The notes beneath the pieces were generated by a model that searched no databases, was not told the origin of the DNA, and saw nothing but the letters and a program-made list of their open reading frames with translations. The translations under genes and the position numbers were made by a program. From Desulfobacterales bacterium (GTDB taxonomy: Bacteria > Desulfobacterota > DSM-4660 > Desulfatiglandales > Desulfatiglandaceae), in the NCBI GenBank assembly GCA_027027005.1, contig JALVMN010000178.1, positions 1 to 37,728 on the forward strand: a stretch of DNA of 37,728 nt. Reading direction: 5' to 3'. Positions 17,546 through 24,822 of this stretch are shown here, in pieces; within the stretch, counting starts at the first letter, position 1, and each line of letters begins with the position of its first letter.

Positions 17546-17968
17546 ATGTATTCCAAGATCATTTCTCTCAGGTTTCCCAAGGAAATAGCCGACCAGCCTG
17601 TGGTGGTGAATCTAGTTAAGAAATTTGATCTCACCTTCAACATCCTCAAGGCTGTTATCTATCCCAGAAAAGAGGGCTTCCTGGTCATGGAGCTCAGTGG
17701 CCAAAGGAAAGACTTCCAGAGGGGTATCAGGTACCTCAAGGGTCTGGGTGTCAAGGTGGAAAGCGTTGGCCAAGATATAAGGCGTGACGAAGATAGGTGT
17801 TTCCAATGTGGGGCATGTACAGCAGTGTGCGTGACAGGGGCCCTTTACATAAAGCGACCCGAGATGGAGGTCCTCTTTGATAGAGACAAGTGCAGTGCAT
17901 GTGAGCTCTGTGTCACCGCCTGCCCTGCCCAGGCCATGAGCGTCAAATTTGACAAAGCCATTATATGA
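17546..17968 (+). CDS. NIL domain protein with two [4Fe-4S] ferredoxin motifs
   Basis: This 140-residue protein joins an N-terminal NIL domain (about 5-75, with the namesake 'FNILKA') to a bacterial 2[4Fe-4S] ferredoxin (Cys 85/88/91/95 and 116/119/122/126). NIL domains also occur at the C-terminus of MetN methionine transporters, where they bind methionine. In methanogens, NIL-ferredoxins are known partners of the COG1900/DUF39 protein in making homocysteine from aspartate semialdehyde and sulfide. No DUF39 gene is in this window. ATG 17546 is preceded by CAGGAAG. The gene follows the aminotransferase by 18 bases, and its stop lies inside the left arm of a terminator hairpin. Confidence 0.88.
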   Translation: MYSKIISLRFPKEIADQPVVVNLVKKFDLTFNILKAVIYPRKEGFLVMELSGQRKDFQRGIRYLKGLGVKVESVGQDIRRDEDRCFQCGACTAVCVTGALYIKRPEMEVLFDRDKCSACELCVTACPAQAMSVKFDKAII

Positions 17969-18009
17969 GTGCAGATGGACCCGGCTGAAAATCCTTTGTG
18001 CTCATTTTT
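17965..18009 (+). terminator. Putative intrinsic terminator after the NIL-ferredoxin gene
   Basis: ATGAGTGCA (17965-17973) pairs over nine positions with TGTGCTCAT (17997-18005), two pairs being G-U wobbles, and is followed by T5 (18005-18009). The loop is long (23 bases). The left arm contains the stop codon of the gene. Spacing and T-run fit a Rho-independent terminator of moderate strength. Confidence 0.5.
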
Positions 18010-18116
18010 CTCCACCACACGGTCCCCCCTTTCATAATCCTTTCCAAGCAGTTATTATAACTTGATGAAGCCAGGAATTTATACCTGTCCATGATGGGTT
18101 TTGTAAGGATAGGGGC

Positions 18117-19484
18117 ATGTGCCGTTTCTCTGGCAAAACAAGGGATAGACGTTCCATGGTACGAGAGACACCAGGGCTTAGGATAATCACCTTGGGATGC
18201 AAGGTGAATCAATATGAGTCAGCCTACATGAGGTCGGCACTCATGGAGCAGGGGTGGGTAGAGGCCAAGAAAGGGATGGAGTGTCAACTGACCATCGTAA
18301 ACACCTGTACGGTGACCCAAAGGGCTGCTCATCAATCGCGCCAAGCCATTTCCAAGGCCGTCAGGGAAAAGCCCGCAGGGGGGAAGGTGGTGGTGACGGG
18401 GTGTTATGCCCAGGTTTGCCCTGAAGAGGTGGCAAGCATTGCTGGTGTTGATATGGTGGTGGGAAATAGAGAGAAGGCCCGACTCCCTGAAATTGTCTCT
18501 GAGCCGTTGAAGGACAGGGCACCCGTGGTCCTGGTGGGCGATATCCAGGATCAGGTAAATATGGAACCAATGCCGGTTAGGCGGTTTTTTGACCGATCCA
18601 GGGCCTTCTTGAAGATCCAGGACGGCTGTGATTCGTTTTGCACCTACTGTATCGTTCCCTATGCAAGGGGAAGACCCAGGAGCCTCACCCCCAAAGAGGT
18701 CTTGGCCATGCTTGGCACCCTGCAGGAGGAAGGATATGGAGAGGTGGTGTTAACCGGAATCCACCTTGGAAAATACGGCTGGGACAAAGGAGGGGCACAT
18801 GGGCTCTTGCAACTCCTCAAGTTAATAAAAACCTCTGATTTGCGTCTGAGGATAAGGCTGAGCTCCCTTGAGCCGGGGGAGATAACAGAAGGACTCATAG
18901 AGATGGTGGCTGGTGAGGACTGGCTTTGCCCTCACTTCCACATCCCACTGCAGAGTGGTGACCCAGGAGTGCTTCAAAGGATGGGCAGGCATTACAGTCC
19001 AGAGGAATTTGCCGCCCTGGTGGTAAGGATCAGGGAGAAAATGCCGCTTGCAGCAATAGGGGTCGATGTGATGGCCGGTTTCCCTGGAGAGGACGAGCAG
19101 GCATTCTCCAATACAAGATCCCTTGTGGAGGCCCTCCCCATCTCTTACCTTCATGTGTTTCCTTTTTCCCCAAGAAGAGGCACCAAGGCTTCCAGGCTCC
19201 CGGGCCAACTATCACCCCAGACCATCAAAGAGAGGGCAGCACAGCTGAGGGAACTGGGGTTGAGGAAGAAGAGGGCCTTTTATGAGTCGGCAGTGGGCCA
19301 TACTTTTGTAGCGCTCACCGAGACACGCCCTCCTGAGAGGCCGGGTTTCATGCGCGGATTCACAGAGAACTATCTAGATGCCTTATTTCCGTTGGAAAAG
19401 GGCCGAGAGGGCCAGATCCTGAAAATACGGATAGAGGGGGTGGAGGATGGCATGGCCTTGGCTCAAGTGTTGAGATCCGGTTGA
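18117..19484 (+). CDS. mtaB: tRNA t6A37 methylthiotransferase MtaB
   Basis: MtaB is a radical SAM enzyme that adds a methylthio group to t6A37 of ANN-decoding tRNAs. The N-terminal UPF0004 domain has three cluster cysteines in 'TLGCKVNQYES', 'NTCTVT' and 'TGCYAQ'; 'CKVNQYES' is the MtaB form rather than MiaB or RimO. The radical SAM motif is 'CDSFCTYCIVPYARG', and a C-terminal TRAM-like beta region follows. ATG 18117 has AAGGATAGGGG upstream; ATG 18156 (MVRETPG) is also possible and gives a more usual N-terminus. The stop is two bases from the stop of pncB on the other strand, leaving no room for a terminator. Confidence 0.93.
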   Translation: MCRFSGKTRDRRSMVRETPGLRIITLGCKVNQYESAYMRSALMEQGWVEAKKGMECQLTIVNTCTVTQRAAHQSRQAISKAVREKPAGGKVVVTGCYAQVCPEEVASIAGVDMVVGNREKARLPEIVSEPLKDRAPVVLVGDIQDQVNMEPMPVRRFFDRSRAFLKIQDGCDSFCTYCIVPYARGRPRSLTPKEVLAMLGTLQEEGYGEVVLTGIHLGKYGWDKGGAHGLLQLLKLIKTSDLRLRIRLSSLEPGEITEGLIEMVAGEDWLCPHFHIPLQSGDPGVLQRMGRHYSPEEFAALVVRIREKMPLAAIGVDVMAGFPGEDEQAFSNTRSLVEALPISYLHVFPFSPRRGTKASRLPGQLSPQTIKERAAQLRELGLRKKRAFYESAVGHTFVALTETRPPERPGFMRGFTENYLDALFPLEKGREGQILKIRIEGVEDGMALAQVLRSG

Positions 19485-19486
19485 AA

Positions 19487-20953
19487 TCATTTCCTGGCCC
19501 TGGCGGCCCTGTTAGCGTTTAAAATGGCCTGCCTGAGCAACTTCTGTTTGGTCTTGAAGAGGCGGGCGCTCAGACTTACATGATAGACGTGAGGGTTATG
19601 GAAGCGCTTGTAACCGGGATCCAGGCGCCTTAAATTTTCCAAAGCCGCCTGCCGGATCTCGAAAAGTTTAGGGAGCTTGTAAACAAGCTTGCCCCCTTGG
19701 AAGATGGGCACAAGCAATTCCTTCATCTGGAATTCCTTGGGGTAGGTCTTGAAGACATGTGTAAACATGGGGTGATAGGCCCTGAATGAGCGTCCCTTGG
19801 GAGGCCTTTCCTCTTCCAGGAAGAGCACATCGCCTCGCATCTGCCCTTCTTGGTCGTACATACGGACCACCTTCTTTACACCAGGATTGGTTATCTTTTC
19901 AGGGTTGTCTGACCTCTTTATCTTGGGCACCATTTCCCTGCCGTTTTCGTCTAGGGCCGTGAGCTTGTAAACACCACCAAGGGCCGGGCTGGAATAAGAG
20001 GTCACCAATCTGGTGCCCACTCCCCATATGTCTATCCTAGCTCCCTGCCTCTTCAAGCTTTCAATGATCCACTCGTCCAGGTCGCTGGAGGCTATGATTA
20101 ATACATCTTGGAATCCAGCCTCATCAAGCATCCTGCGGGCCTCTTTGCTCAGATAGGCCAGGTCACCAGAGTCAAGCCTTATGCCCTTGAGTCTGTAGCC
20201 CTTTCGAGCCAGCTCCTTCCCCACTTTGATGGCATTTGGGACCCCGCTCTTGAGGGTGTCATAGGTGTCCACCAGTAGCACACAGGAATCTGGATACACC
20301 CGTGCATAGGCCCTGAAGGCCTCAAGCTCCGAGGGAAAGCTCTCCACCCAGGAATGGGCGTGGGTCCCTCTCACCGGGATCCCGTAAAGCTCGCCTGCGA
20401 GCACATTGGAGCTCCCCTCCACACCCCCTATGTATGCGGCCCTGGAGGCCATTAGGGCACCGTGGGGGCCGTGGGCCCTTCTCAGGCCAAAATCTATTAC
20501 AGGATCACCGTTGGCAGCCCAGCACAGGCGGGCTGCCTTGGTGGCAATGAGGGTCTGGAAGTTCATTATGTTCAAGAGGGTGGTCTCAATGAGTTGGGCC
20601 TCGGGCAGGGGTGCCATCACCCTTATCAAAGGCTCATGGGGAAATACGATAGTCCCCTCTGGCATTGCCCACATGTGGCCTGAAAAACTGAAGCCCTCCA
20701 AATATTTAAGGAACTTAGACGAAAAGGGCCCTACTTTTTCTAAGTAGGCAAGGTCCTCCTGACTGAACCTCAGATTCAGGACGTAGTCCACAAGGTCCTC
20801 TAGCCCTGCAAGGACACAGTATCCACCATTATCTGGGATAGACCTGAAAAAATAATCAAAGTTGGCCCATTGATCCGTCTTCCCTTCTTCAACATATCCG
20901 CCAGCCATGGTGAGCTGATAGAGATCGGTTAAAAGTGACCACTTGGTCCACAT
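19487..20953 (-). CDS. pncB: Nicotinate phosphoribosyltransferase
   Basis: This 488-residue enzyme converts nicotinate and PRPP to nicotinate mononucleotide in NAD salvage. It opens with 'LLTDLYQLTMAGGY', the hallmark of the family. It contains 'DFGLRRAHGPHGALMASRAAYIGGVEGSSN', with the catalytic-loop His, and 'GIRLDSGDLAYLSKEAR' for phosphate binding. The length fits the longer bacterial PncB class with a C-terminal extension. ATG 20953 is preceded by AGGAGGAG. It lies 12 bases after the KptA-like gene and is probably the last gene of a pyrF/KptA-like/pncB operon. Confidence 0.95.
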   Translation of the reverse strand: MWTKWSLLTDLYQLTMAGGYVEEGKTDQWANFDYFFRSIPDNGGYCVLAGLEDLVDYVLNLRFSQEDLAYLEKVGPFSSKFLKYLEGFSFSGHMWAMPEGTIVFPHEPLIRVMAPLPEAQLIETTLLNIMNFQTLIATKAARLCWAANGDPVIDFGLRRAHGPHGALMASRAAYIGGVEGSSNVLAGELYGIPVRGTHAHSWVESFPSELEAFRAYARVYPDSCVLLVDTYDTLKSGVPNAIKVGKELARKGYRLKGIRLDSGDLAYLSKEARRMLDEAGFQDVLIIASSDLDEWIIESLKRQGARIDIWGVGTRLVTSYSSPALGGVYKLTALDENGREMVPKIKRSDNPEKITNPGVKKVVRMYDQEGQMRGDVLFLEEERPPKGRSFRAYHPMFTHVFKTYPKEFQMKELLVPIFQGGKLVYKLPKLFEIRQAALENLRRLDPGYKRFHNPHVYHVSLSARLFKTKQKLLRQAILNANRAARARK

Positions 20954-20965
20954 GAATGTCTCCTC

Positions 20966-21706
20966 CTAGCGTTTCCTCCTCATCTTTCTGCGCTCTTCCT
21001 TCCAGCCCTTGGGTTTCCTCCCCTTCCTGCGCCCTCCCGGGCTGGGAAAGATCTTCTCTGCATCCAACTCAAAGGTGCCAGCCTGTAGTCCTTGGGCAAG
21101 CCTGTCCCCGATTGAAGGAGGCTTGGAGCGAGCCTTTCTTTCTTGTTCCTTCACAGGGGGGCCTGACAGATATTGGGGCCCCAATTCACGGCAAAGGAGT
21201 AATTCCCCAAACTGAAAGAATTTTATACCCTTTGCGCAGGCAAGGTGAACCTTCACTTCCAGGACCACCGGTTGAGGATCTTTTCTCTTGCCAATCCTCA
21301 AGGCGCTATTGCGATCAGGGCTGAGCACCAGAAAATTATCGGGTGGTGCGCTCAGGCCCTTTTCCATTACATGACCGTGGGCCCGCCTCCTGATGGCTAT
21401 GAAATAGATCTTGGCCTCAGGAGTGCTGATTGACTCAACAGGGAATTCCCATTTCTTCTCGACAGCCATGATACGCTTTTCATCACAATGGAAGAGGGCT
21501 CTTTCAGGGCCCGCCAAGACCTCGTTGATGTGGGATTGGCGAATGTGACGCCATCCCTCTTCTTCGTGCAATACTTGCAAGAGCTCCTTTATGGGGACAA
21601 ACCCGTCAGAGTCAGGGACAAGGCCGAACTCATGGGGGCTGTGGCCCAGGATATAGGCCATGAATCTTGCTAGAGCCTGGTTTTTCTGTCTAAGCCTCTT
21701 TGACAA
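20966..21706 (-). CDS. Degenerate KptA/Tpt1-like protein (RNA 2'-phosphotransferase fold)
   Basis: The fold resembles KptA/Tpt1, the NAD-dependent tRNA 2'-phosphotransferase. The N-terminal winged-helix part has 'MAYILGHSPHEFGLVPDSDGF' and the C-terminal part 'EAKIYFIAIRRRAHGHVMEKGL', 'LSPDRNSALRIGKR'. Key catalytic positions have changed: the family LRH reads LGH (Arg lost, His22 kept), the RAxxGHS block is replaced by 'MAVEKKW', and the YHGT-like block by 'YFIAI'; only the Arg of 'IGKR' remains. A strongly basic tail (residues 180-246, 'RRKGRKPKGWKEERRKMRRKR') follows. It may bind RNA or nucleotide without phosphotransfer. The ORF track starts at TTG 21724; TTG 21706 has better spacing to GGAGAAGGG. 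It lies between pyrF and pncB. Confidence 0.75.
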   Translation of the reverse strand: MSKRLRQKNQALARFMAYILGHSPHEFGLVPDSDGFVPIKELLQVLHEEEGWRHIRQSHINEVLAGPERALFHCDEKRIMAVEKKWEFPVESISTPEAKIYFIAIRRRAHGHVMEKGLSAPPDNFLVLSPDRNSALRIGKRKDPQPVVLEVKVHLACAKGIKFFQFGELLLCRELGPQYLSGPPVKEQERKARSKPPSIGDRLAQGLQAGTFELDAEKIFPSPGGRRKGRKPKGWKEERRKMRRKR

Positions 21707-21734
21707 AGTGCATCCCTTCTCCAATCACCTAAAG

Positions 21735-22472
21735 TCAGCGGGGGCCATCGAGCCCTTTTGAGATCTCAAGGGCAACCCTCTTGGCGGCTTCCACCGGGTC
21801 TCGGGCATCCCGGATGGGTCTGCCGATTACGAGGTAGTCGGCCCCTGCTTTGATGGCCGTTTCAGGAGTGGAGACCCGCTTTTGGTCGTCGTGGGCCACC
21901 TTGACCCAGTCGGGCCTTATTCCAGGGACAACAGTTATCAACTCCCGGCCGAAGTTTTTTCGAATTAACCGCAGCTCACCACCAGAGCACACGACCCCGT
22001 GGCAGCCTGAGGCCCTGGCCATGGTGGCCTTCCTTAGCACCAGGTCTGAGGTGTGCTTGGCCAACTCAGGTCTGTAGCCCAGTTTCAGCAGGGTATCTGT
22101 ATCAAGGCTGGTAAGCACGGTGACCACCAGGATTTTTGTCTTCCACCCTGAGGCCGCTGCGGCTGCAGCCTCTAGGGCCGATGTGCCTGCATCGGAATGG
22201 ATTGTGACAAAATCAACCCCTATCCTGCAGGCTGCCTCAAAGGCCCTCTTCACCGTGGCAGGGATATCATGTAGTTTGAGATCCAGGAAAATACCTGCAG
22301 GGCCTTTTTGCCTGATCTCTCTTACAATACTTGGACCCTCACTAATAAAGAGTTCCAGCCCTATCTTGAACAAGCCCACGTGTTCGGAAAGGAGGTCCAC
22401 GAATCTCAATGCCTCCCCTCTGTTGGGCAGATCCAGGGGAAAGATGATATGGTCCTTGGGTTCTCTTTTCAT
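21735..22472 (-). CDS. pyrF: Orotidine 5'-phosphate decarboxylase
   Basis: PyrF makes UMP from OMP. The 245-residue protein shows the catalytic 'LDLKLHDIPATVKRA' (Asp-Lys-Asp array), an N-terminal 'FPLDLPNRGEAL', and the C-terminal phosphate-binding 'VVPGIRPD' and 'DYLVIGRPIRDA'. The ORF track starts at GTG 22496; ATG 22472 with GGAG nine bases upstream is the natural start. It is the first gene of a three-gene minus-strand operon, diverging from tRNA-Thr. Its leader contains the five-base block GACGG flanked by two complementary CCGTC blocks, so two exclusive hairpins are possible. Confidence 0.96.
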   Translation of the reverse strand: MKREPKDHIIFPLDLPNRGEALRFVDLLSEHVGLFKIGLELFISEGPSIVREIRQKGPAGIFLDLKLHDIPATVKRAFEAACRIGVDFVTIHSDAGTSALEAAAAAASGWKTKILVVTVLTSLDTDTLLKLGYRPELAKHTSDLVLRKATMARASGCHGVVCSGGELRLIRKNFGRELITVVPGIRPDWVKVAHDDQKRVSTPETAIKAGADYLVIGRPIRDARDPVEAAKRVALEISKGLDGPR

Positions 22473-22588
22473 AATGTAGTCTCCAGAGTTGAGCACTAAA
22501 GAGTGAAAGTCATTCCAAACTGGGCATCGAATGACGGAGAGTTTATTTAACTTACCGTCTTTTTGACGGAAAATCAGCCAAAAAAACC

Positions 22589-22617
22589 TGGACAGCCCTT
22601 TTTAGGGATTATATTAT
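22589..22617 (+). promoter_or_regulatory. Putative sigma-70 promoter of tRNA-Thr
   Basis: TGGACA (22589-22594) and TATTAT (22612-22617) each match the consensus at five of six positions and are 17 bases apart. The predicted transcript would start about four bases before the mature tRNA 5' end. Confidence 0.6.
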
Positions 22618-22626
22618 TTTAAACGG

Positions 22627-22702
22627 GCCACCGTAGCTCAGCTGGTAGAGCACCTCACTCGTAATGAGGATGTCTGCGGTTCGATCCCGCACGGTGGCTC
22701 CA
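22627..22702 (+). tRNA. tRNA-Thr (anticodon CGU)
   Basis: The 76-base gene folds as a full cloverleaf. The acceptor is GCCACCG/CGGTGGC with discriminator T and an encoded CCA. The D-arm is GCTC/GAGC, the anticodon stem CCTCA/TGAGG encloses loop CTCGTAA, and the T-arm is TGCGG-TTCGATC-CCGCA. The anticodon CGT reads ACG threonine codons. The T-loop is normal and the variable loop short. It stands alone, divergent from pyrF. Confidence 0.97.
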
Positions 22703-22865
22703 CCTTTACACCTCCTTCAAGTGAGAAGATTTGAACACTTTTTCCTAGGATCTCCTACAAAAAAATTGTAAAAATCCTGAGAAAAGAGTAATCTCTCCTC
22801 CGACTCTGCAATGAGGCCTCTGGCACTCCGGATGACTGACAAAACAGCTGAAGAAGATAGAGGGC

Positions 22866-23105
22866 ATGTTAGGGATGGAAGAGATCCGTGATTTTTTCGA
22901 GTGTGAGAGTTGCGGAAACAGGGAATTTAAACGGGTTTACACATTTTCCTTGCGCTTCCACGGGGTGAACTTCTCTGATGATCTGATTTATGACAAGATC
23001 ATTGAAGAGCTGTATGAGTGCACCAAATGTCAAAAAAAATTCACATTGGATCAGATCGAGGAGGGGTTGGACAAGATCAAAAAGGTGAGAAAAAAAGGAG
23101 GCTGA
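22866..23105 (+). CDS. Small zinc-ribbon-like protein (79 aa)
   Basis: I do not recognise a named family. The protein has two CxxC pairs ('CESCG' near residue 13 and 'CTKCQ' near residue 52) about 40 residues apart, as in a zinc ribbon, with a strand-rich middle ('VYTFSLRFHGVNFSDDLIY') and a basic tail ('DKIKKVRKKGG'). It may be a nucleic-acid or protein-binding accessory. Start is ATG 22866, or ATG 22875 three codons later (MEEIRDFF). It has no partner gene on its strand; tRNA-Thr lies 163 bases upstream. Its last codons form one arm of a terminator shared with the converging FHA gene. Confidence 0.75.
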   Translation: MLGMEEIRDFFECESCGNREFKRVYTFSLRFHGVNFSDDLIYDKIIEELYECTKCQKKFTLDQIEEGLDKIKKVRKKGG

Positions 23106-23129
23106 TACACTAGTGAACCGCCTCCTTTT
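23093..23129. terminator. Bidirectional terminator shared by two convergent gene ends
   Basis: AAAAGGAGGC (23093-23102) and GCCTCCTTTT (23120-23129) form a 10-bp perfect stem. The 17-base loop holds the TGA of the zinc-ribbon gene and the TAG of the FHA gene. Both strands continue with T-runs, so it should terminate transcription in both directions although its arms are coding sequence. Confidence 0.8.
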
Positions 23130-23829
23130 GATAGAACTGGAATTTGTAAGACCCCAATTCAATGGTATCAAAGTCTTTCAGGGGGACACTTCCCTTTACG
23201 ACTTCTCCGTTTACCCTGAGCTTTGAGAACCCGCCGGTAAAGGTAATGGTATAGCCAGAGGGCCTGCGGCTAATGGTGGCTGCTGTTGCCCCCAGGAAAA
23301 AGCCGGATAGCTTTATTTCCACATTGCTGGACTTTCCGATCCTGGTGAGTTTCTTGGTGAGTTCCACCTCGCCCAATTTGGAACCATCGATAAAGCTGAG
23401 AACCCCGATCTTATCAGGCTTTTTTGGTGTGGTGGGCAGGGACTGCTGTTTTGCAAGCAATTCGCGCTGTTTCTCGGTGTCAAGCATCATGGTCTTGTTG
23501 AACACCGGCTCCTTGGCCTTCTCGGCCTCTGCCCTCTCCTTCTCAGAGGCCACAAAGAGCAGCACGTGTTTTCCTATGATAATGTTGTCCCCGTGCCTTA
23601 ATTTGTGGGAAGAGATCTTCTTGTCGTTTACAAAGGTTCCGTTGGTGCTCTGGAGATCTGTTAATATATAATCATAGCCCACCTTGTCCACCCTGGCGTG
23701 ATAACCGGATACCGCCAGATTATCTATGCAGATGTCATTATCAGGTTTTCGACCTATTGTGAGGGCCTCCTTGGCAAAGGGATACTCTTTTAAGACCTGC
23801 TTATTAAACATCAGTACCAGCTTAGCCAT
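23110..23829 (-). CDS. Double FHA domain protein
   Basis: This 239-residue protein starts with a canonical FHA domain (about residues 1-95): 'IGRKPDNDICIDNLAVSGYHA', then 'LTDLQSTNGTFVN', the phosphothreonine-binding loops. After a charged linker holding threonines ('NKTMMLDTEKQR'), a second, diverged FHA-like domain begins near 140 ('TRIGKSSNVEIKLSG' ... 'KLRVNGEVVKG'). FHA domains read pThr marks made by Ser/Thr kinases. The linker threonines could be kinase substrates (inference). It is the last gene of the kinase/phosphatase group, 40 bases after the PP2C gene. No membrane segment is visible. Confidence 0.92.
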   Translation of the reverse strand: MAKLVLMFNKQVLKEYPFAKEALTIGRKPDNDICIDNLAVSGYHARVDKVGYDYILTDLQSTNGTFVNDKKISSHKLRHGDNIIIGKHVLLFVASEKERAEAEKAKEPVFNKTMMLDTEKQRELLAKQQSLPTTPKKPDKIGVLSFIDGSKLGEVELTKKLTRIGKSSNVEIKLSGFFLGATAATISRRPSGYTITFTGGFSKLRVNGEVVKGSVPLKDFDTIELGSYKFQFYQKEAVH

Positions 23830-23869
23830 TTCTGATCCCCCCAGTCTGGATACAGCCTGGCATAACTAA

Positions 23870-24733
23870 TCAAGACCTCACCTTTTTGAAAAGCTTCTGT
23901 ATGTTGTTCCAAAGATCAGCCACGGCCATGGCAGAATCTTTAAGGGCCCGGCCCTTTTCGTTGGTATTCCCGCTCAAGAACACAGAAATTATGGTGGTGT
24001 TGTCATGGGCACCCCGCTCAAGAGCGAGGTCCACGAAGTTTCTGCAAAGGTTTTCCGGATCCTGGGCCTTGAGTGTTAGGTCCAGGATCTCCTCGTCAGA
24101 GACCAGATCCGTGAGCCCGTCAGTGCACAGAATGAAACGGTCGTTGTCTGCTGGCTCCAATTCGTAAACCTCAGGGGCAACTTCTTCGGCAGAGCCCAGA
24201 TTGCGCGTGAGAATGTGCTTCAAAGAAGATGAGGATGCCTCCTCTGCGGTCATGATGCCCATCTCTATCTGCTCCGCCACTATGGTGTGATCCCTTGAAA
24301 GCCTTTCTATGGCGCCTTCCCTCACTAGATATATCCTGCTGTCACCCACATTGGCTGCTATCACCTTTGAGGGAAAGACCACCAAGGCGGCCACCGTGGT
24401 GCCCATTCCTTGATGCTTGTCGCCCATTGTAGCCAGTTCATGTATGACTCGATTGGCCAACCGGATACTGGAGGCCAGGTAATTCCCTTCTGGCGACAGG
24501 GCCTCATCCACTGTTCCAAAGAGCTCTTCTTCAGAGGCCGAGGAAACCAGCCAAGTGCGAAAGGCCGAGTTGATCAGGTCCACGGCTATTTTACTGGCCA
24601 CTTCGCCTGCCAGATGCCCTCCCATGCCGTCTGCCACCAGGTAAAGGCCCAACTCCTCGTCCATGGAGAAGGCATCTTCATTACTCTCCCTCTTAAGTCC
24701 TACATCGGTTATGCCCGAGGCTTTTATAAGCAA
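23870..24733 (-). CDS. PP2C-type Ser/Thr protein phosphatase
   Basis: This 287-residue protein has all metal-binding PP2C motifs: 'KRESNEDAF', 'LVADGMGGHLAGEVAS', 'ANVGDSRIYLVREG', 'LCTDGLTDLVSD' and 'HDNTTIISVFL'. It removes phosphate from Ser/Thr residues and is the expected counterpart of the kinase encoded just upstream. It is soluble. The start appears to be TTG 24733; no ATG lies before residue 24, and GAGGGG is upstream at a slightly long distance. A GTG/TTG pair of starts (kinase and phosphatase) suggests restrained expression. It lies between the kinase and the FHA gene in one transcript. Confidence 0.93.
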   Translation of the reverse strand: MLIKASGITDVGLKRESNEDAFSMDEELGLYLVADGMGGHLAGEVASKIAVDLINSAFRTWLVSSASEEELFGTVDEALSPEGNYLASSIRLANRVIHELATMGDKHQGMGTTVAALVVFPSKVIAANVGDSRIYLVREGAIERLSRDHTIVAEQIEMGIMTAEEASSSSLKHILTRNLGSAEEVAPEVYELEPADNDRFILCTDGLTDLVSDEEILDLTLKAQDPENLCRNFVDLALERGAHDNTTIISVFLSGNTNEKGRALKDSAMAVADLWNNIQKLFKKVRS

Positions 24734-24822
24734 AATTTACGCCACCCCTCTATTTTCTAGTTTAAGGTGATAGTGTTCCCAGCCCTTCCACAGACCAAGA
24801 AACCGCCACACAAGTATCATTA

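Noticed and set aside
22747-22778. Nested A+T-rich hairpin AGGAT/TACAA...TTGTA/ATCCT downstream of tRNA-Thr
   Set aside because: Short, low-stability stems with a large internal loop; not a convincing terminator.
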